The notes below the pieces were generated by a model, which was not told where the DNA came from, did no database searches, and saw nothing but the letters and a program-made list of their open reading frames with translations. The position numbers and the translations under genes were made by a program. DNA of 32,664 nucleotides from Candidatus Omnitrophota bacterium (GTDB lineage Bacteria; Omnitrophota; Gorgyraeia; 2-01-FULL-45-10), in the NCBI GenBank assembly GCA_018823705.1, contig JAHJHP010000055.1, positions 1-32,664 on the forward strand, in the 5' to 3' direction. Position 1 is the first letter of the stretch; each line of letters starts with the position of its first letter. Positions 1 through 9,340 of the stretch are shown here, piece after piece.

Positions 1-250
1 CGAAGTAGGATTTGAGGCCGCCTCCCGGCGGCCGAGTTCCGCAGGTTCCCCTTTTTCTGCTGAATAAAAGACCGGTCCCTATAGCTGGAGCTTAGGGGAA
101 ATATTTTCAGTGCGAATATACTTCGCACTTAGGTCTGACGACGTAAGCGCAATGAAGCCCTGAGGTGCGGCGAAGGCCGTGAGGAGATTTTCGCGATAGT
201 ACCATTACGGAGAGTTCTAGGTTGAATATATGCATCGGTAGTGGTAATAT
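1..250. other. Intergenic region before the first gene
   Basis: No reading frame with a recognisable product lies here. The first bases could be the tail of an upstream gene, but no frame can be chosen. A GC-rich hairpin with 7-bp arms sits at 16-22/27-33 (loop TCCC); the nearest T-run is about 20 bp downstream, so it is not a classical terminator. A second hairpin has arms 109-116 and 122-129. A repeat element is at 151-194. A possible weak promoter, TTGAAT at 222-227, 17-bp spacer and TAATAT at 245-250, directly abuts the ATG at 251. If it is real, translation may begin at the in-frame ATG at 263 from a nearly leaderless message. Confidence 0.6.
151..194 (+). repeat. Intergenic repeat element, copy 1
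   Basis: The block starts AATGAAGCCCT, continues with AGGTGCGGC and ends with ATTTTCGC. The same ordered blocks recur at 32517-32561 (+) and 32306-32343 (-). All three copies lie in intergenic DNA, and two of them are just upstream of a gene or promoter. Spacing between the conserved blocks is nearly constant while the connecting bases vary, which suggests a dispersed element kept for its core motifs. Function is unknown. Confidence 0.7.
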
Positions 251-1135
251 ATGAGTAATATTATGAATAGAGAACGGGTTGCTATAATCATATCGGCTGT
301 AGCGCTGACGATGGTATTCGGATGCGCTAAAGAGCCTTCCCCTGATGACATAGTCCTCGCAAAAATCAGCAATAGCACGATCACGCTCGGTGAGTTTAAA
401 TCAAGGATAGAGAAGCTCCCGTCGTATTACCGGGACATGGTCGAGAAGAACAAGAAGCGATACCTCGAAGAGATGATCGCCGAAAAACTATTCTACGAGG
501 AGGCCCTGCGGAGGGGCTTGAATAACGATAAAGAGGTCGTCGGGGTGATCAATGAGGCGAAGAAGAAGATCGTTATAGCAAAGCTTATCAAGATCGATGT
601 AGAGGACAAGATTAAAGTGAGCGAGGATGAGATTGCCGCATTTTACGAGGCAAATAAGGATAAGCTTAAGACGCCGAAGATGTGGAGGGCGTCGCAGATA
701 TTGGTCCCGACCGAACGGGAGGCCAGGGATGTGCTGCAGAAGCTGAATAGCGGGGACAATTTTGAAGATATCGCCAGGGAGCAATCGAAAGACGCTACCG
801 CGACTAGAGGCGGTGACATCGGATATTTCAGAGCCGGCCAGCTTGTGCCCGAATTTGAAAAAGCCGCTATTGACCTGGATGTGGGGCAGTTGAGCGACGT
901 CGTGCGCACAAAGTTCGGGTATCACATAATAAAACTGACCGATAAGAAAGCTTCCGGCATGCAGGCTTATGAAAACGCGAAACCGATGATCGAAAATGAG
1001 CTTAAGAAAAAGAAGAAGGCTGAGATGTTCTATGAGTTCATCATGTCGCTGAAGAAAAAATACGGCGTGGATATAAACACGGAAGCGTTTTCCTCCATGA
1101 TGCCCGAAAGCAAAGAGGAGCCTGCCGGAGTATGA
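251..1135 (+). CDS. Parvulin-type peptidyl-prolyl isomerase lipoprotein (PrsA/PpiC-like)
   Basis: The 294-aa product has a basic N-terminus, a hydrophobic stretch (about 10-22) and a lipobox ending VFGC, making Cys25 the likely lipidated residue. A SurA/PrsA-like helical region follows, then one rotamase domain at about 142-235 with the family pattern ASQILV, GGDIGYF, FGYHIIKL. The tail is lysine-rich and charged. It probably isomerises prolyl bonds or chaperones exported proteins from the periplasmic face of a membrane. Its stop overlaps the next isomerase gene in ATGA, so the two are likely co-translated. No strong Shine-Dalgarno precedes ATG 251; ATG 263 (residue 5) is an alternative start that still keeps the lipobox. 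Confidence 0.9.
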   Translation: MSNIMNRERVAIIISAVALTMVFGCAKEPSPDDIVLAKISNSTITLGEFKSRIEKLPSYYRDMVEKNKKRYLEEMIAEKLFYEEALRRGLNNDKEVVGVINEAKKKIVIAKLIKIDVEDKIKVSEDEIAAFYEANKDKLKTPKMWRASQILVPTEREARDVLQKLNSGDNFEDIAREQSKDATATRGGDIGYFRAGQLVPEFEKAAIDLDVGQLSDVVRTKFGYHIIKLTDKKASGMQAYENAKPMIENELKKKKKAEMFYEFIMSLKKKYGVDINTEAFSSMMPESKEEPAGV

Positions 1136-2112
1136 AATTAGGAAAATTTTCTAACGGACCGAAGACGAGAGCGCCATTATTTACAATAATCGCTCTTTTC
1201 GCCATTACGACAGCCGTCTCGTACGCGGCTGTTGTGGACAAGATAATGGTTGTGGTAAATAACGAAGTTATCACCCAGGGCGAGATAGACAGGATCCTCG
1301 CGCCGGCATATGAGCAATACAAGAGCGCGTTTGCCGGGGAAGATCTTATTAAGAAGCTGGACGATGCCAGACAGGCTGTCCTGGCTCAATTGATAGAGGA
1401 GAAGCTGATTCTGAGCGAAGCTAAGAGACTGAATATCGAAGTCGACGAGAAGGATGTGAAAGCGAAGGTGGAGGAGGCCAAAAAGCGCTTCCCTTCCAAT
1501 GAGATGTTTGAGCAGGCTTTGGACGCGCAGCGCATTTCGCTTAAAGAGTTAAAAGCCAAGTTTAAGGAGCAGCTAATGTCCAGGAAACTTGTCGATCAAA
1601 AAGTCGGATCAAAGATATCTATAACACCCAACGAGGTAGTCGAATATTATAACAGCCACACCAAGGATTTTTCCAGGCCGGAGGAGATCAGGTTAAGCAA
1701 TATACTGATAAAGCCTAAAGAAAATGTGAGGGTGGAGAAGACGGTGGAACTGGTTCTCGAAATATCGAAACGGCTTAAGGCGGGCAGCGATTTCTCCGAG
1801 CTTGCAAAGATCTACTCCGAAGGCCCGGGAGCTAAGGATGGCGGCGCAATGGGTTACGTAAGGAGAGGCGATCTTTTGCCCGAGATAGAGAAGGTGGTGT
1901 CAGGCATGAAAGAGGGTGAAGTGTCTGAAATGATACGGACGAAGATCGGTTATCATTTCTTCAAGGTAGATGAAAAGAAAACGCCTGAAATCGTGAGCTT
2001 GGCTGATGCCCGACGGCCGATAGAAGAGGTTCTTTGGATGGGTAAGATGAAGGAAAAGTCCAAGGAGTGGATCGAGGACTTGAGGAAGTATGCCTACATC
2101 GCGTTCAAGTAA
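1132..2112 (+). CDS. surA: SurA-like periplasmic chaperone / peptidyl-prolyl isomerase
   Basis: The 326-aa product has a Sec signal peptide (hydrophobic about 16-31, ending SYAA). The SurA N-terminal signature VDKIMVVVNNEVITQGEI follows at once. A helical chaperone module runs to about 180, and a single parvulin domain covers about 181-285 (LSNILIKP, GGAMGYV, IGYHFFKV). E. coli SurA has two parvulin domains and about 430 residues, so this is the shorter one-domain form common outside Proteobacteria. It is expected to escort outer-membrane proteins across the periplasm. The start overlaps the upstream lipoprotein gene by 4 bp, and the two isomerases may have arisen by duplication. Assignment to SurA rather than a generic PpiC protein rests on the N-terminal signature. 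Confidence 0.88.
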   Translation: MKLGKFSNGPKTRAPLFTIIALFAITTAVSYAAVVDKIMVVVNNEVITQGEIDRILAPAYEQYKSAFAGEDLIKKLDDARQAVLAQLIEEKLILSEAKRLNIEVDEKDVKAKVEEAKKRFPSNEMFEQALDAQRISLKELKAKFKEQLMSRKLVDQKVGSKISITPNEVVEYYNSHTKDFSRPEEIRLSNILIKPKENVRVEKTVELVLEISKRLKAGSDFSELAKIYSEGPGAKDGGAMGYVRRGDLLPEIEKVVSGMKEGEVSEMIRTKIGYHFFKVDEKKTPEIVSLADARRPIEEVLWMGKMKEKSKEWIEDLRKYAYIAFK

Positions 2113-3055
2113 GCCGCGAGTCGTCATAAGTATGGGGGATCCGTCCGGAATAGGCCCCGAAGTTACGTTGAAAGCTATGGCAAGTCCCAAAATACGGGGG
2201 CTTGCCGATTTTATTGTAGTGGGCGACATCTTTATATTAGAAAAGATGCTGAGTCGTCTTAAATTAAAATTTACCGGGTCTTTTATAAGCATGGGCAATA
2301 TCCGAAAGAGAACCTTCGCATACGGAAGATCTCATCCGGATTTCGGAAGGGCATCAATAGAGTATCTCGATAAAGCTATGGATATCATCGGCGCAAATGG
2401 CGCGGATTCGCTGGTTACGGCGCCGATAAATAAAGCCTCCATAATCGCCTCCGGATTCAAGAGGTTCGAGGGTCATACCGAATATCTGGCTAAAAAGTCC
2501 CATGCCAAAAATGTAGCGATGATGTTCGTCGCAGAGCGCCTGAAGATAACGCTTGTTACGCGACACATAGCGCTCAAAGATGTACCCGGAAGGCTTTCGG
2601 AAGCAGGAATCATATCCGCCATAGAGATCACCTCTAAGTATTTAAAAAAATACTTCAGGATAGCATCTCCCCGGATAGGCGTAGCGGGATTAAACCCGCA
2701 CGCCGGTGAGAACGGCAGCTTTGGACGAGAAGAAGAACTTATCATATCGCCGGCAATTAAGACGGCATCCCGGCACATTAAAGGCGTTACGGGCCCGGTC
2801 AGCCCTGATGTGGTATTCAATGCGGCGCTTGACGGAAAATTCGATGCGGTGATATCGATGTATCATGACCAGGCCTTGATACCGTTTAAAGTCCTATACT
2901 TCAATACAGGCGTGAATCTGACGCTCGGCCTGCCGTTTGTCCGGACTTCGCCTGATCATGGCACCGCGTTCGACATAGCGGGAAAGGGCATAGCCGATCC
3001 GTCGTCTATGGTCGAGGCGATCAAACTGGCATGCCGTCTGTCCGGCAAGGCGTGA
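2090..3055 (+). CDS. pdxA: 4-hydroxythreonine-4-phosphate dehydrogenase
   Basis: PdxA oxidises 4-phosphohydroxy-L-threonine in the DXP-dependent pyridoxal phosphate pathway, using NAD and a divalent metal. The 321-aa length matches the family. Visible motifs are GDPSGIGPE (16-24), GHTEYLA (128-134), LNPHAGENG (201-209) and SPDHGTAFDIAGKG (287-300). His159, His204 and His259 align with the three metal ligands of E. coli PdxA with a constant offset of 7. The start lies 23 bp inside the surA reading frame and is supported by GAGGAAG just upstream. The next gene follows after 6 bp. No other vitamin B6 gene is in the window, so the location looks like operon packing rather than a pathway cluster. 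Confidence 0.96.
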   Translation: MPTSRSSKPRVVISMGDPSGIGPEVTLKAMASPKIRGLADFIVVGDIFILEKMLSRLKLKFTGSFISMGNIRKRTFAYGRSHPDFGRASIEYLDKAMDIIGANGADSLVTAPINKASIIASGFKRFEGHTEYLAKKSHAKNVAMMFVAERLKITLVTRHIALKDVPGRLSEAGIISAIEITSKYLKKYFRIASPRIGVAGLNPHAGENGSFGREEELIISPAIKTASRHIKGVTGPVSPDVVFNAALDGKFDAVISMYHDQALIPFKVLYFNTGVNLTLGLPFVRTSPDHGTAFDIAGKGIADPSSMVEAIKLACRLSGKA

Positions 3056-3061
3056 TGCGCA

Positions 3062-3898
3062 ATGCTTACGATCGCGCCCCTTAAAGAGATCTTCCGAAAG
3101 TACGATTTTCGTCCGCTGAAACGTCTGGGCGAAAACTACCTGATCGATCCAAACATCAAAGACAAGATAATAGCCGAGGCTTCGCTCTCTCCTCAAGACA
3201 TAGTCCTGGAGATAGGGCCCGGACTTGGAGCTTTAACAACGGATATCGCCCGATCCGGCGCCGGCGTATTTGCGGTCGAAAAGGATAAGAAAGCGTTTTC
3301 GATCCTTGATAGAATGATAGCGGAAGAATTTCCTAACCTGAAACTCATACAGGGCGACATACTGGAATTTGATTTACAAAGTATAGGCGTTTCTAAAAAG
3401 ATAAAGGTCATAGGAAACCTGCCCTATTACATAACCACCCCGATCATTGAATATCTTATCAGGAACAGAGGCCGCATATCATATGCGGTCATAATGGTGC
3501 AAAAAGAATTTGCGAATCGACTCCTGGCTGGCCCTGGGACCGAAGATTACGGTTCGCTGAGTTGTTTTGTCGCGTATTACTCGAAGATCACCCATATCCA
3601 TGCCGTAAGTAGAACCTCTTTTTATCCGGAACCGGATGTCGATTCAAGCCTGATAAGGCTTGATCTTTTGGACGTTCCTTCGGTAGTTGTAAAAGACGAG
3701 GGGCTTCTCTTTAAGGTCATCAGAGGTTCGTTTAACCAGCGCCGTAAGTCGATAATAAACTCGTTATCCCGTGAGAACGTGCTCAATATGCCCAAAGAGG
3801 CCCTCTCAGGTTTGCTGACCGGCCTGAAGATAGATCCGCGCATTCGTCCGGAGATGCTGGGCCTTTCCGAGTTCGCAAAAATCGCCGACTCGCTTTAA
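3062..3898 (+). CDS. rsmA: 16S rRNA (adenine(1518)-N6/adenine(1519)-N6)-dimethyltransferase
   Basis: RsmA (KsgA) dimethylates two adjacent adenines in the loop of 16S rRNA helix 45, late in small-subunit assembly. The 278-aa protein shows the GENYLID entry motif, the SAM-binding loop EIGPGLGALT (50-59), motif IV NLPYY (119-123) and the C-terminal FNQRRKSI region, all typical. It is full length for the family. It starts 6 bp after pdxA with only a weak Shine-Dalgarno, consistent with translational coupling; pdxA-ksgA adjacency is common in bacteria. The operon probably ends here, because an independent promoter follows. Confidence 0.96.
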   Translation: MLTIAPLKEIFRKYDFRPLKRLGENYLIDPNIKDKIIAEASLSPQDIVLEIGPGLGALTTDIARSGAGVFAVEKDKKAFSILDRMIAEEFPNLKLIQGDILEFDLQSIGVSKKIKVIGNLPYYITTPIIEYLIRNRGRISYAVIMVQKEFANRLLAGPGTEDYGSLSCFVAYYSKITHIHAVSRTSFYPEPDVDSSLIRLDLLDVPSVVVKDEGLLFKVIRGSFNQRRKSIINSLSRENVLNMPKEALSGLLTGLKIDPRIRPEMLGLSEFAKIADSL

Positions 3899-3925
3899 AA
3901 ATATTTTACTTGCGGGGAGGGTGAA

Positions 3926-3954
3926 TTGACAAAAGTCAGCTCCTATGGTAACTT
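3926..3954 (+). promoter_or_regulatory. Probable sigma-70 promoter for the gatCAB operon
   Basis: A perfect -35 hexamer TTGACA (3926-3931) is followed by a 17-bp spacer and TAACTT (3949-3954), preceded by TG one base upstream (extended -10). Predicted transcription starts near 3961, giving a very short leader with an AAGGA ribosome site at 3965-3969. The -10 matches consensus at only 3 of 6 positions, so the call rests on the -35, spacing and extended -10. Confidence 0.6.
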
Positions 3955-3975
3955 ATATCAAAATAAGGATTTGTG

Positions 3976-4272
3976 ATGAAAATTGATAAAGAGATTGTAA
4001 GGCGCGTCGCGCTCTTATCGAGGCTCTCTTTGGCCGAAGATGAGATATCTGAATATGGCTCCCAGCTGGGAGCCATACTTGAATATATATCAAAATTAAA
4101 TGAAATAGATACACGGGATGTTCCGCCTACCAGCCATACATTAGCCACTCTTAAGAACGTGTATCGCAAAGATATATTAAAACCTTCATTGAAGGCCGAA
4201 GAAGCGCTGAAGAATGCGCCTTCATCGGAGGGCGACTTTTTTAAAGTCCCGCAGATAATTGAGAAGAGATGA
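3976..4272 (+). CDS. gatC: Asp-tRNA(Asn)/Glu-tRNA(Gln) amidotransferase subunit C
   Basis: GatC is the small structural subunit that wraps around GatA and GatB. The 98-aa product has the family pattern: N-terminal [18 protein letters not shown], a helical [14 protein letters not shown]-like stretch and a C-terminal [12 protein letters not shown] that usually contacts GatA. The ATG at 3976 is preferred over an adjacent in-frame GTG at 3973 because it lies 6 bases after AAGGA. Its stop overlaps the gatA start in ATGA. The gatC-gatA-gatB order is the classical one. Confidence 0.95.
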   Translation: MKIDKEIVRRVALLSRLSLAEDEISEYGSQLGAILEYISKLNEIDTRDVPPTSHTLATLKNVYRKDILKPSLKAEEALKNAPSSEGDFFKVPQIIEKR

Positions 4273-5696
4273 TGGAAGACCTGCATCTTAGTACCGGCCA
4301 TGAACTCAAAGTCCTTATGCGAGACGGGCTTGAAAGCGCGAAGATATTGGATGCGTTATACGCTCGCATAGACGTGCTCGACTCAAAGATCGGAGCATTT
4401 GCTCTGGTGAACAGGAAGGCTCACCGGCGCCCGGGTGGAGGCACTCTGGATGGCATACCGGTACTGGTTAAAGACAATATCTGCGTGAAGGGTGAGGATA
4501 CCACATGTTCTTCGAAAATATTGAAGGGCTTTAAGCCGCCTTACGACGCGACGGTGGTGAGGAGACTCAAAGAGGAGGGCGCGGTTCTGATAGGGAAGGC
4601 CAATATGGATGAGTTCGCGTTCGGATCATCGTGCGAGACGTCCTGTTATGGCCCTACCAGGAATCCATGGGATCTCGAGAGGATACCCGGAGGTTCCTCC
4701 GGAGGCTCGGCCGCGGCGGTCGCCAGCGATGAAACGATAATGGCGCTCGGCTCGGATACGGGAGGATCGATAAGACAACCGGCCGCCCTGTGCGGCGTGG
4801 TAGGATTAAAACCCACATACGGCAGAGTCTCGAGATACGGCCTGATTGCGTTTGCCTCAAGCCTGGACCAGATAGGGCCGATCACAAAAGACGTGGAAGA
4901 CGCCGCGCTTCTTCTTGGCGTGATAGCGGGCTATGACGAGATGGATTCAACATCCGTGGATATCCCGGTGCCGGATTACGCTACATCTCTCGCAAGCGAT
5001 GTAAAGGGTTTGCGTGTAGGCGTCCCGAAAGAATATTTCGTAAAGGGAATAGACCGCGAGGTGGAGGCTGCCGTAAAGCGGTCCATAAATGTCTTCAAGG
5101 ACCTGGGAGCGTTAGTGGTCGATATAAGCCTGCCCCATACGGAATACGCCGTGAGCGCATATTACATAATAGGCCCCGCAGAGGCGAGTTCCAACCTCGC
5201 GCGATTCGACGGAGCGCACTACGGATACAGGGCGCCGGACGCGAAAAATATGCTCGACATGTATGTCCGGACGCGCTCGGAAGGCTTCGGTCGTGAAGCC
5301 AAGCGCAGGATCCTCCTCGGCACATATTGCCTTTCGTCCGGCTATTATGACGCATATTATCTGAAAGCGTTAAAGGTTCGCACAAAGATAAAAGAAGATT
5401 TCGATAACGCGTTCAAGTTCTGCGATATTATCGTTACGCCGACATCTCCGACCCCCGCATTCAGGATAGGCGAGAAGGCCAATGACCCTCTTGCCATGTA
5501 CCTGTCGGATATATTCACGATACCGGCGAATCTCGCGGGACTGCCGGGCATATCTATCCCGTGCGGATTTACCCGCAGCGGCCTTCCGATAGGTTTGCAG
5601 ATAATGGCCAAGCCATTTGCCGAAGAGACTATTTTCAGGGCCGCTTACACGTTCGAGCGGAATGCGGATATAGAGAAGAGAAAGCCTAAACTATGA
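4269..5696 (+). CDS. gatA: Asp-tRNA(Asn)/Glu-tRNA(Gln) amidotransferase subunit A
   Basis: GatA hydrolyses glutamine and channels ammonia to GatB. The 475-aa protein has the amidase signature with its Ser-cisSer-Lys triad visible: Lys68 (PVLVKDNI), Ser143 (PGGSSGGS) and Ser167 ([12 protein letters not shown]). These keep exactly the spacing of the S. aureus residues 79, 154 and 178. Length and C-terminus are normal. The frame overlaps gatC and gatB by 4 bp each, implying stoichiometric translational coupling. Two start codons are adjacent (ATG 4269 and 4272); the first gives the ATGA overlap. Confidence 0.97.
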   Translation: MMEDLHLSTGHELKVLMRDGLESAKILDALYARIDVLDSKIGAFALVNRKAHRRPGGGTLDGIPVLVKDNICVKGEDTTCSSKILKGFKPPYDATVVRRLKEEGAVLIGKANMDEFAFGSSCETSCYGPTRNPWDLERIPGGSSGGSAAAVASDETIMALGSDTGGSIRQPAALCGVVGLKPTYGRVSRYGLIAFASSLDQIGPITKDVEDAALLLGVIAGYDEMDSTSVDIPVPDYATSLASDVKGLRVGVPKEYFVKGIDREVEAAVKRSINVFKDLGALVVDISLPHTEYAVSAYYIIGPAEASSNLARFDGAHYGYRAPDAKNMLDMYVRTRSEGFGREAKRRILLGTYCLSSGYYDAYYLKALKVRTKIKEDFDNAFKFCDIIVTPTSPTPAFRIGEKANDPLAMYLSDIFTIPANLAGLPGISIPCGFTRSGLPIGLQIMAKPFAEETIFRAAYTFERNADIEKRKPKL

Positions 5697-7135
5697 ACTA
5701 CGAGACCGTAATAGGCCTGGAGGTTCATCTGCAGCTGAATACCGTGACGAAGGTATTCTGCGGATGTTCCACAAAGTTCGGACAAAAGCCGAACAGCCAG
5801 ACGTGTCCCGTATGCCTGGGACTTCCCGGAAGCTTGCCCGTGCTGAATGAGACCGCGTTCCTTTTCGGAATCAAAGTCGCTCTCGCGCTCAATTGCGGAA
5901 TCCAGAGCCTGATAAAATTCGATAGAAAGAACTATTATTATCCGGACCTGCCCAAGAACTATCAGATATCGCAATATGATATGCCGCTTGCATATAACGG
6001 CTTTGTCGATATCCCGGCAAATTTGACCGGTCTTCCGAAACGCATCCGCATATTACGCGTTCATCTCGAGGAAGATGCCGGAAAGCTTATCCATCCGGAA
6101 AGAGAAGGGCATAGCCTGGTCGATCTGAATAGGACCGGCATACCGCTATTGGAGATAGTGACGGAGCCCGATATGAATTCTCCCCAGGAAGCTTATGATT
6201 ACCTCACCAGGTTAAAATCGATCCTGGAATATCTCAAAGTCTCGGATTGTGATATGGAGAAGGGTTCGCTCAGATGCGACGCGAATATATCCATAAGGCC
6301 TTCCGGCGAGAGTAAATTGGGCACCAAGATAGAACTGAAAAATATGAATACATTCAAGGGGGTGAAGTCTTCTCTTGAGTATGAAGTCAAGCGACAGGCG
6401 ACGGTGATCGACGGCGGAGAGAAGCTTTTTCAGGAGACGAGGCTATGGGATGCGGATAAGATGATCACTCTTTCGATGCGGAGCAAGGAAGAAGCTACCG
6501 ACTACAGGTATTTTCCAGAACCGGACCTGGTACCCTTTAGTGTGGATAAGGCGTTTATCGAAAAGATACGACAGCGTCTTCCCGAGCTCCCCGAAGCCAA
6601 GATCAGAAGGTTCATGAAAGACTATGGCCTTTCAGAATATGATTCGAACGTTCTCGCGGGCCAATCGGAGATCGCGGAATATTTTGAAAGATGCGCGCAA
6701 GTTTACGAAAACAGAAAGGCGATAGCTAACTGGATAACGGGCGATATCATGGCCTATCTCAAGACCCAGGGCGCCTCTCCGGCAGATCTCGGCGTATCGC
6801 CGGAAAGCCTGGCAGCCCTCCTGAAGATGATAGATAAAGGCGCGATAAGCGGCAAGATGGCCAAGGAGATACTCTCAGAAGCCATTGAGACAAAGATGGC
6901 GCCAGAGAAGATAATCGCCGATAAAGGCCTGTCGCAGATAAGTGACTCCGGAAAGCTTGAGGAGATCGTGATGCAGGTGATATCAAAGAATGAGAGGTCG
7001 GTAAAAGACTATAGAAGCGGAAAGAAGAACGCGCTCGGATATCTGGTCGGACAGATAATGAAAGAGACTAAAGGCGCGGCTAATCCTGAAATAGTAAACC
7101 GTATCCTGGAGAAAGCTCTGGAGGCCCGTCAATGA
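5693..7135 (+). CDS. gatB: Asp-tRNA(Asn)/Glu-tRNA(Gln) amidotransferase subunit B
   Basis: GatB activates the tRNA-bound Glu or Asp with ATP and amidates it using GatA-derived ammonia. The 480-aa product opens with the signature [13 protein letters not shown], has the zinc-site cysteines Cys23, Cys25, Cys38 and Cys41 (FCGCST, TCPVC), and contains [20 protein letters not shown] and the [10 protein letters not shown] segment. The C-terminal tail domain (YqeY-like helical part, about 330-480) is complete. The organism therefore probably lacks at least one of GlnRS or AsnRS, but the window cannot show which. It overlaps both neighbours by 4 bp. Confidence 0.97.
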   Translation: MNYETVIGLEVHLQLNTVTKVFCGCSTKFGQKPNSQTCPVCLGLPGSLPVLNETAFLFGIKVALALNCGIQSLIKFDRKNYYYPDLPKNYQISQYDMPLAYNGFVDIPANLTGLPKRIRILRVHLEEDAGKLIHPEREGHSLVDLNRTGIPLLEIVTEPDMNSPQEAYDYLTRLKSILEYLKVSDCDMEKGSLRCDANISIRPSGESKLGTKIELKNMNTFKGVKSSLEYEVKRQATVIDGGEKLFQETRLWDADKMITLSMRSKEEATDYRYFPEPDLVPFSVDKAFIEKIRQRLPELPEAKIRRFMKDYGLSEYDSNVLAGQSEIAEYFERCAQVYENRKAIANWITGDIMAYLKTQGASPADLGVSPESLAALLKMIDKGAISGKMAKEILSEAIETKMAPEKIIADKGLSQISDSGKLEEIVMQVISKNERSVKDYRSGKKNALGYLVGQIMKETKGAANPEIVNRILEKALEARQ

Positions 7136-8484
7136 TAAGGAAATATTTATTACTTCTGGTGGTCCTGGGAACGATACTCTTTACGGCGCCGGGCGCAATG
7201 ATAGGGCTTGAAAAGTCGGCCGCCGAGAAACCCGAGTCGCCGGAGAAATTATATAATCAGGTCGAGCTCTTCGCGGACGCGGTAAGCATAATAAGGAACG
7301 AATACGTCGACGCAGTGGATTCGAAAAAGCTCATATACGGCGCAATGCAGGGCATGCTCGGATCGCTCGATGATTACAGCCAGTTTATGGATCCGGATGA
7401 GTATAACGAGATAAGGGTAGAGACCAAGGGTGAGTTCGGAGGCATAGGCGTGGAGATATCGCTGAAAGACGGGATTCTTACGGTCATAACTCCTATGGTC
7501 GGAACCCCCGCCTATCTGGGAGGAGTAAGAGCCGGCGATAAGATCGTTAAGATAGACGGTAAAGTCACGAAGAATATAACGCTCAATGATGCCGTAAAGC
7601 AGATGAGAGGTAAGCCGGGTACCATAGTAACGTTGACGATATGGCGCGAAGGGCTGCCCAATATCCTCGATATACCGATAAAGAGGGACATGATAAAGAT
7701 CAACAGCGTAAAGAGGGCAGATATCATAGCGGATAAGATAGGGTATATAAAATTGATAGAGTTCCAGGAGAATACTCCTCGAGACCTTGATGCTGCTATA
7801 AAGAAGCTTAAGGCCTCCGGAATGAAGTCACTGATCCTTGATCTCAGGAACAATCCGGGCGGACTCCTGGATGGCGCGATAGATGTATCGGAAAGGTTCC
7901 TGGCGAAAGACGAACTCATAGTATCGATAAGATCAAGGACTCAAGATCGGGACGTTCTCTTTAAATCGAGCGGGAAGACTGCGCATACAGACTTCCCATT
8001 GATACTGATCGTAAATGAAGGTTCTGCCAGCGCCTCGGAGATAGTTGCCGGCGCGATAAAAGACAATAAGCGCGGTATAGTCCTCGGCATGAAGACGTAC
8101 GGCAAAGCGTCGGTTCAGACGGTGATACCCCTGAAAGACGGATCCGCGCTCAGATTCACCACCGCATACTATCTTACACCGAGCGGAAAACTGATAAAGG
8201 ATGACGGCATTGTGCCTGATGTGATCATCGAAAGAATGGAAAGCGCAGCGAAGGGCAAGGATAAAGGCCCGGACATATTTGAGGGCCTGGAAGAGGCGGA
8301 GCCCCGCACCGTACCGCCGACAGGCAGGATTGGCGTGCGGGTAAAGGACGATAACTCCATGAAAGATAAACCCTCGGAAAAGACGAGTAAGCCCGTTGTC
8401 ACGGCTCCGGAAATGGATAATCAGCTTGAAGCGGCAGTGAACCTGATGAAGGCTATCAGTATTTATGATATGAAGAAGAGTTGA
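7132..8484 (+). CDS. C-terminal processing protease (S41A family, CtpA-like)
   Basis: This is an exported or membrane-anchored serine protease that trims C-termini of envelope proteins. The 450-aa product has an N-terminal hydrophobic signal/anchor (about 5-24), an S41 helical region, a PDZ domain at about 100-185 (GEFGGIGVEI, GTPAYLGGVRAGDKIVKIDG) and the S41 core with LRNNPGGLL. The catalytic region NEGSASASEI (around residue 300) and YGKASVQ (Lys325) have the expected spacing for a Ser-Lys dyad. A low-complexity charged segment separates the core from the C-terminus. The ATGA overlap with gatB suggests operon packing rather than functional linkage; the following gene also encodes a cell-envelope protein. 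Confidence 0.94.
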   Translation: MIRKYLLLLVVLGTILFTAPGAMIGLEKSAAEKPESPEKLYNQVELFADAVSIIRNEYVDAVDSKKLIYGAMQGMLGSLDDYSQFMDPDEYNEIRVETKGEFGGIGVEISLKDGILTVITPMVGTPAYLGGVRAGDKIVKIDGKVTKNITLNDAVKQMRGKPGTIVTLTIWREGLPNILDIPIKRDMIKINSVKRADIIADKIGYIKLIEFQENTPRDLDAAIKKLKASGMKSLILDLRNNPGGLLDGAIDVSERFLAKDELIVSIRSRTQDRDVLFKSSGKTAHTDFPLILIVNEGSASASEIVAGAIKDNKRGIVLGMKTYGKASVQTVIPLKDGSALRFTTAYYLTPSGKLIKDDGIVPDVIIERMESAAKGKDKGPDIFEGLEEAEPRTVPPTGRIGVRVKDDNSMKDKPSEKTSKPVVTAPEMDNQLEAAVNLMKAISIYDMKKS

Positions 8485-8488
8485 TTCG

Positions 8489-9340
8489 ATGAGAGCAAAA
8501 TATATAGTCATATTAGCGCTTGCGGTTATCCTTGCCGCGGGGTTCTTATATTGGCAGACAAAACACGGCAGGGTCGATAAATCTTCTGCGCTTAAAGGGG
8601 TTGTAGCCCCCGTATCATTAAAAGCAGGCCTTACTGACGACAAGCCAGTTAAGAAGATCGCAGTGGGGAAAGCATACAAACGCCCGAGAGTAGCGATAGT
8701 GGTGGATGATTTTGGTTACAGCAGGAACAACCTTGACCTGCTGTTCAGTTTGAAGCAACCCGTTACATTATCCATCCTGCCGGGGCAGCGCTATACCCGC
8801 GAAGTCGCGGACCTTGCCAGGGCACGCGGATTTGAGGTGATACTTCACCTTCCACTTGAGCCCGAGGGAGATGGTGTCTCGGAGGAGGCGGATACGATCA
8901 AGACCTCTATGAGTGAAAAAGAGATCCTGTTATGTCTTAAGAAAGAGATAGAGCTTGTGCCCGGGATAATCGGAGTATCAAATCATATGGGGTCGAAGGC
9001 CACCGCGAATAAGACGGTGATGACGACCATAATCAGATATCTTAATACCAGAGGCCTGTACTATTTTGACAGCCTGACATCGAGCAGATCGGTTTGCCTT
9101 GATGTGGCAAAGTCGCTCGGCGTAAAGTTCGCGAAGCGGGACATATTTCTGGATAATTCAAACGATACCGTGGCTATTGAAAAACAATTGGCGAACCTTA
9201 AGGTCATGGCATTCAAGCGCGGCAGGGCGATCGCTATATGCCATGATCGTAAAAACACAATCGCGGTTCTGACTAAAGAACTACCGAAGATGGCCAGGGA
9301 AGGGATCGATTTCGTTCGTCTTTCCGAAATGGTGAAATAG
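8489..9340 (+). CDS. Divergent polysaccharide deacetylase family protein (YibQ-like)
   Basis: The 283-aa product has an N-terminal membrane anchor or signal (about 5-22), a lysine-rich linker, then the divergent polysaccharide deacetylase fold from about residue 67. It shows IVVDDFGY, VTLSILPGQ, HLPLEPEGD and SNHMGSKAT, which characterise this family. Such proteins are predicted to act on envelope glycans, but no substrate has been firmly assigned, so the reaction is left open. In many genomes the family lies directly after a CtpA-type protease, as here (4-bp gap). Its stop TAG overlaps the following GTG start by 1 base. Confidence 0.88.
   Translation: MRAKYIVILALAVILAAGFLYWQTKHGRVDKSSALKGVVAPVSLKAGLTDDKPVKKIAVGKAYKRPRVAIVVDDFGYSRNNLDLLFSLKQPVTLSILPGQRYTREVADLARARGFEVILHLPLEPEGDGVSEEADTIKTSMSEKEILLCLKKEIELVPGIIGVSNHMGSKATANKTVMTTIIRYLNTRGLYYFDSLTSSRSVCLDVAKSLGVKFAKRDIFLDNSNDTVAIEKQLANLKVMAFKRGRAIAICHDRKNTIAVLTKELPKMAREGIDFVRLSEMVK

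Noticed and set aside
16-33. GC-rich hairpin as an intrinsic terminator of an upstream gene
   Set aside because: The T-rich stretch is about 20 bp away and no upstream gene frame can be identified, so it is noted only as a hairpin.
7933-8679. A 248-codon open frame on the minus strand
   Set aside because: It lies antisense to the CtpA-type protease and the deacetylase, both with clear family motifs, and its translation shows no recognisable domain.
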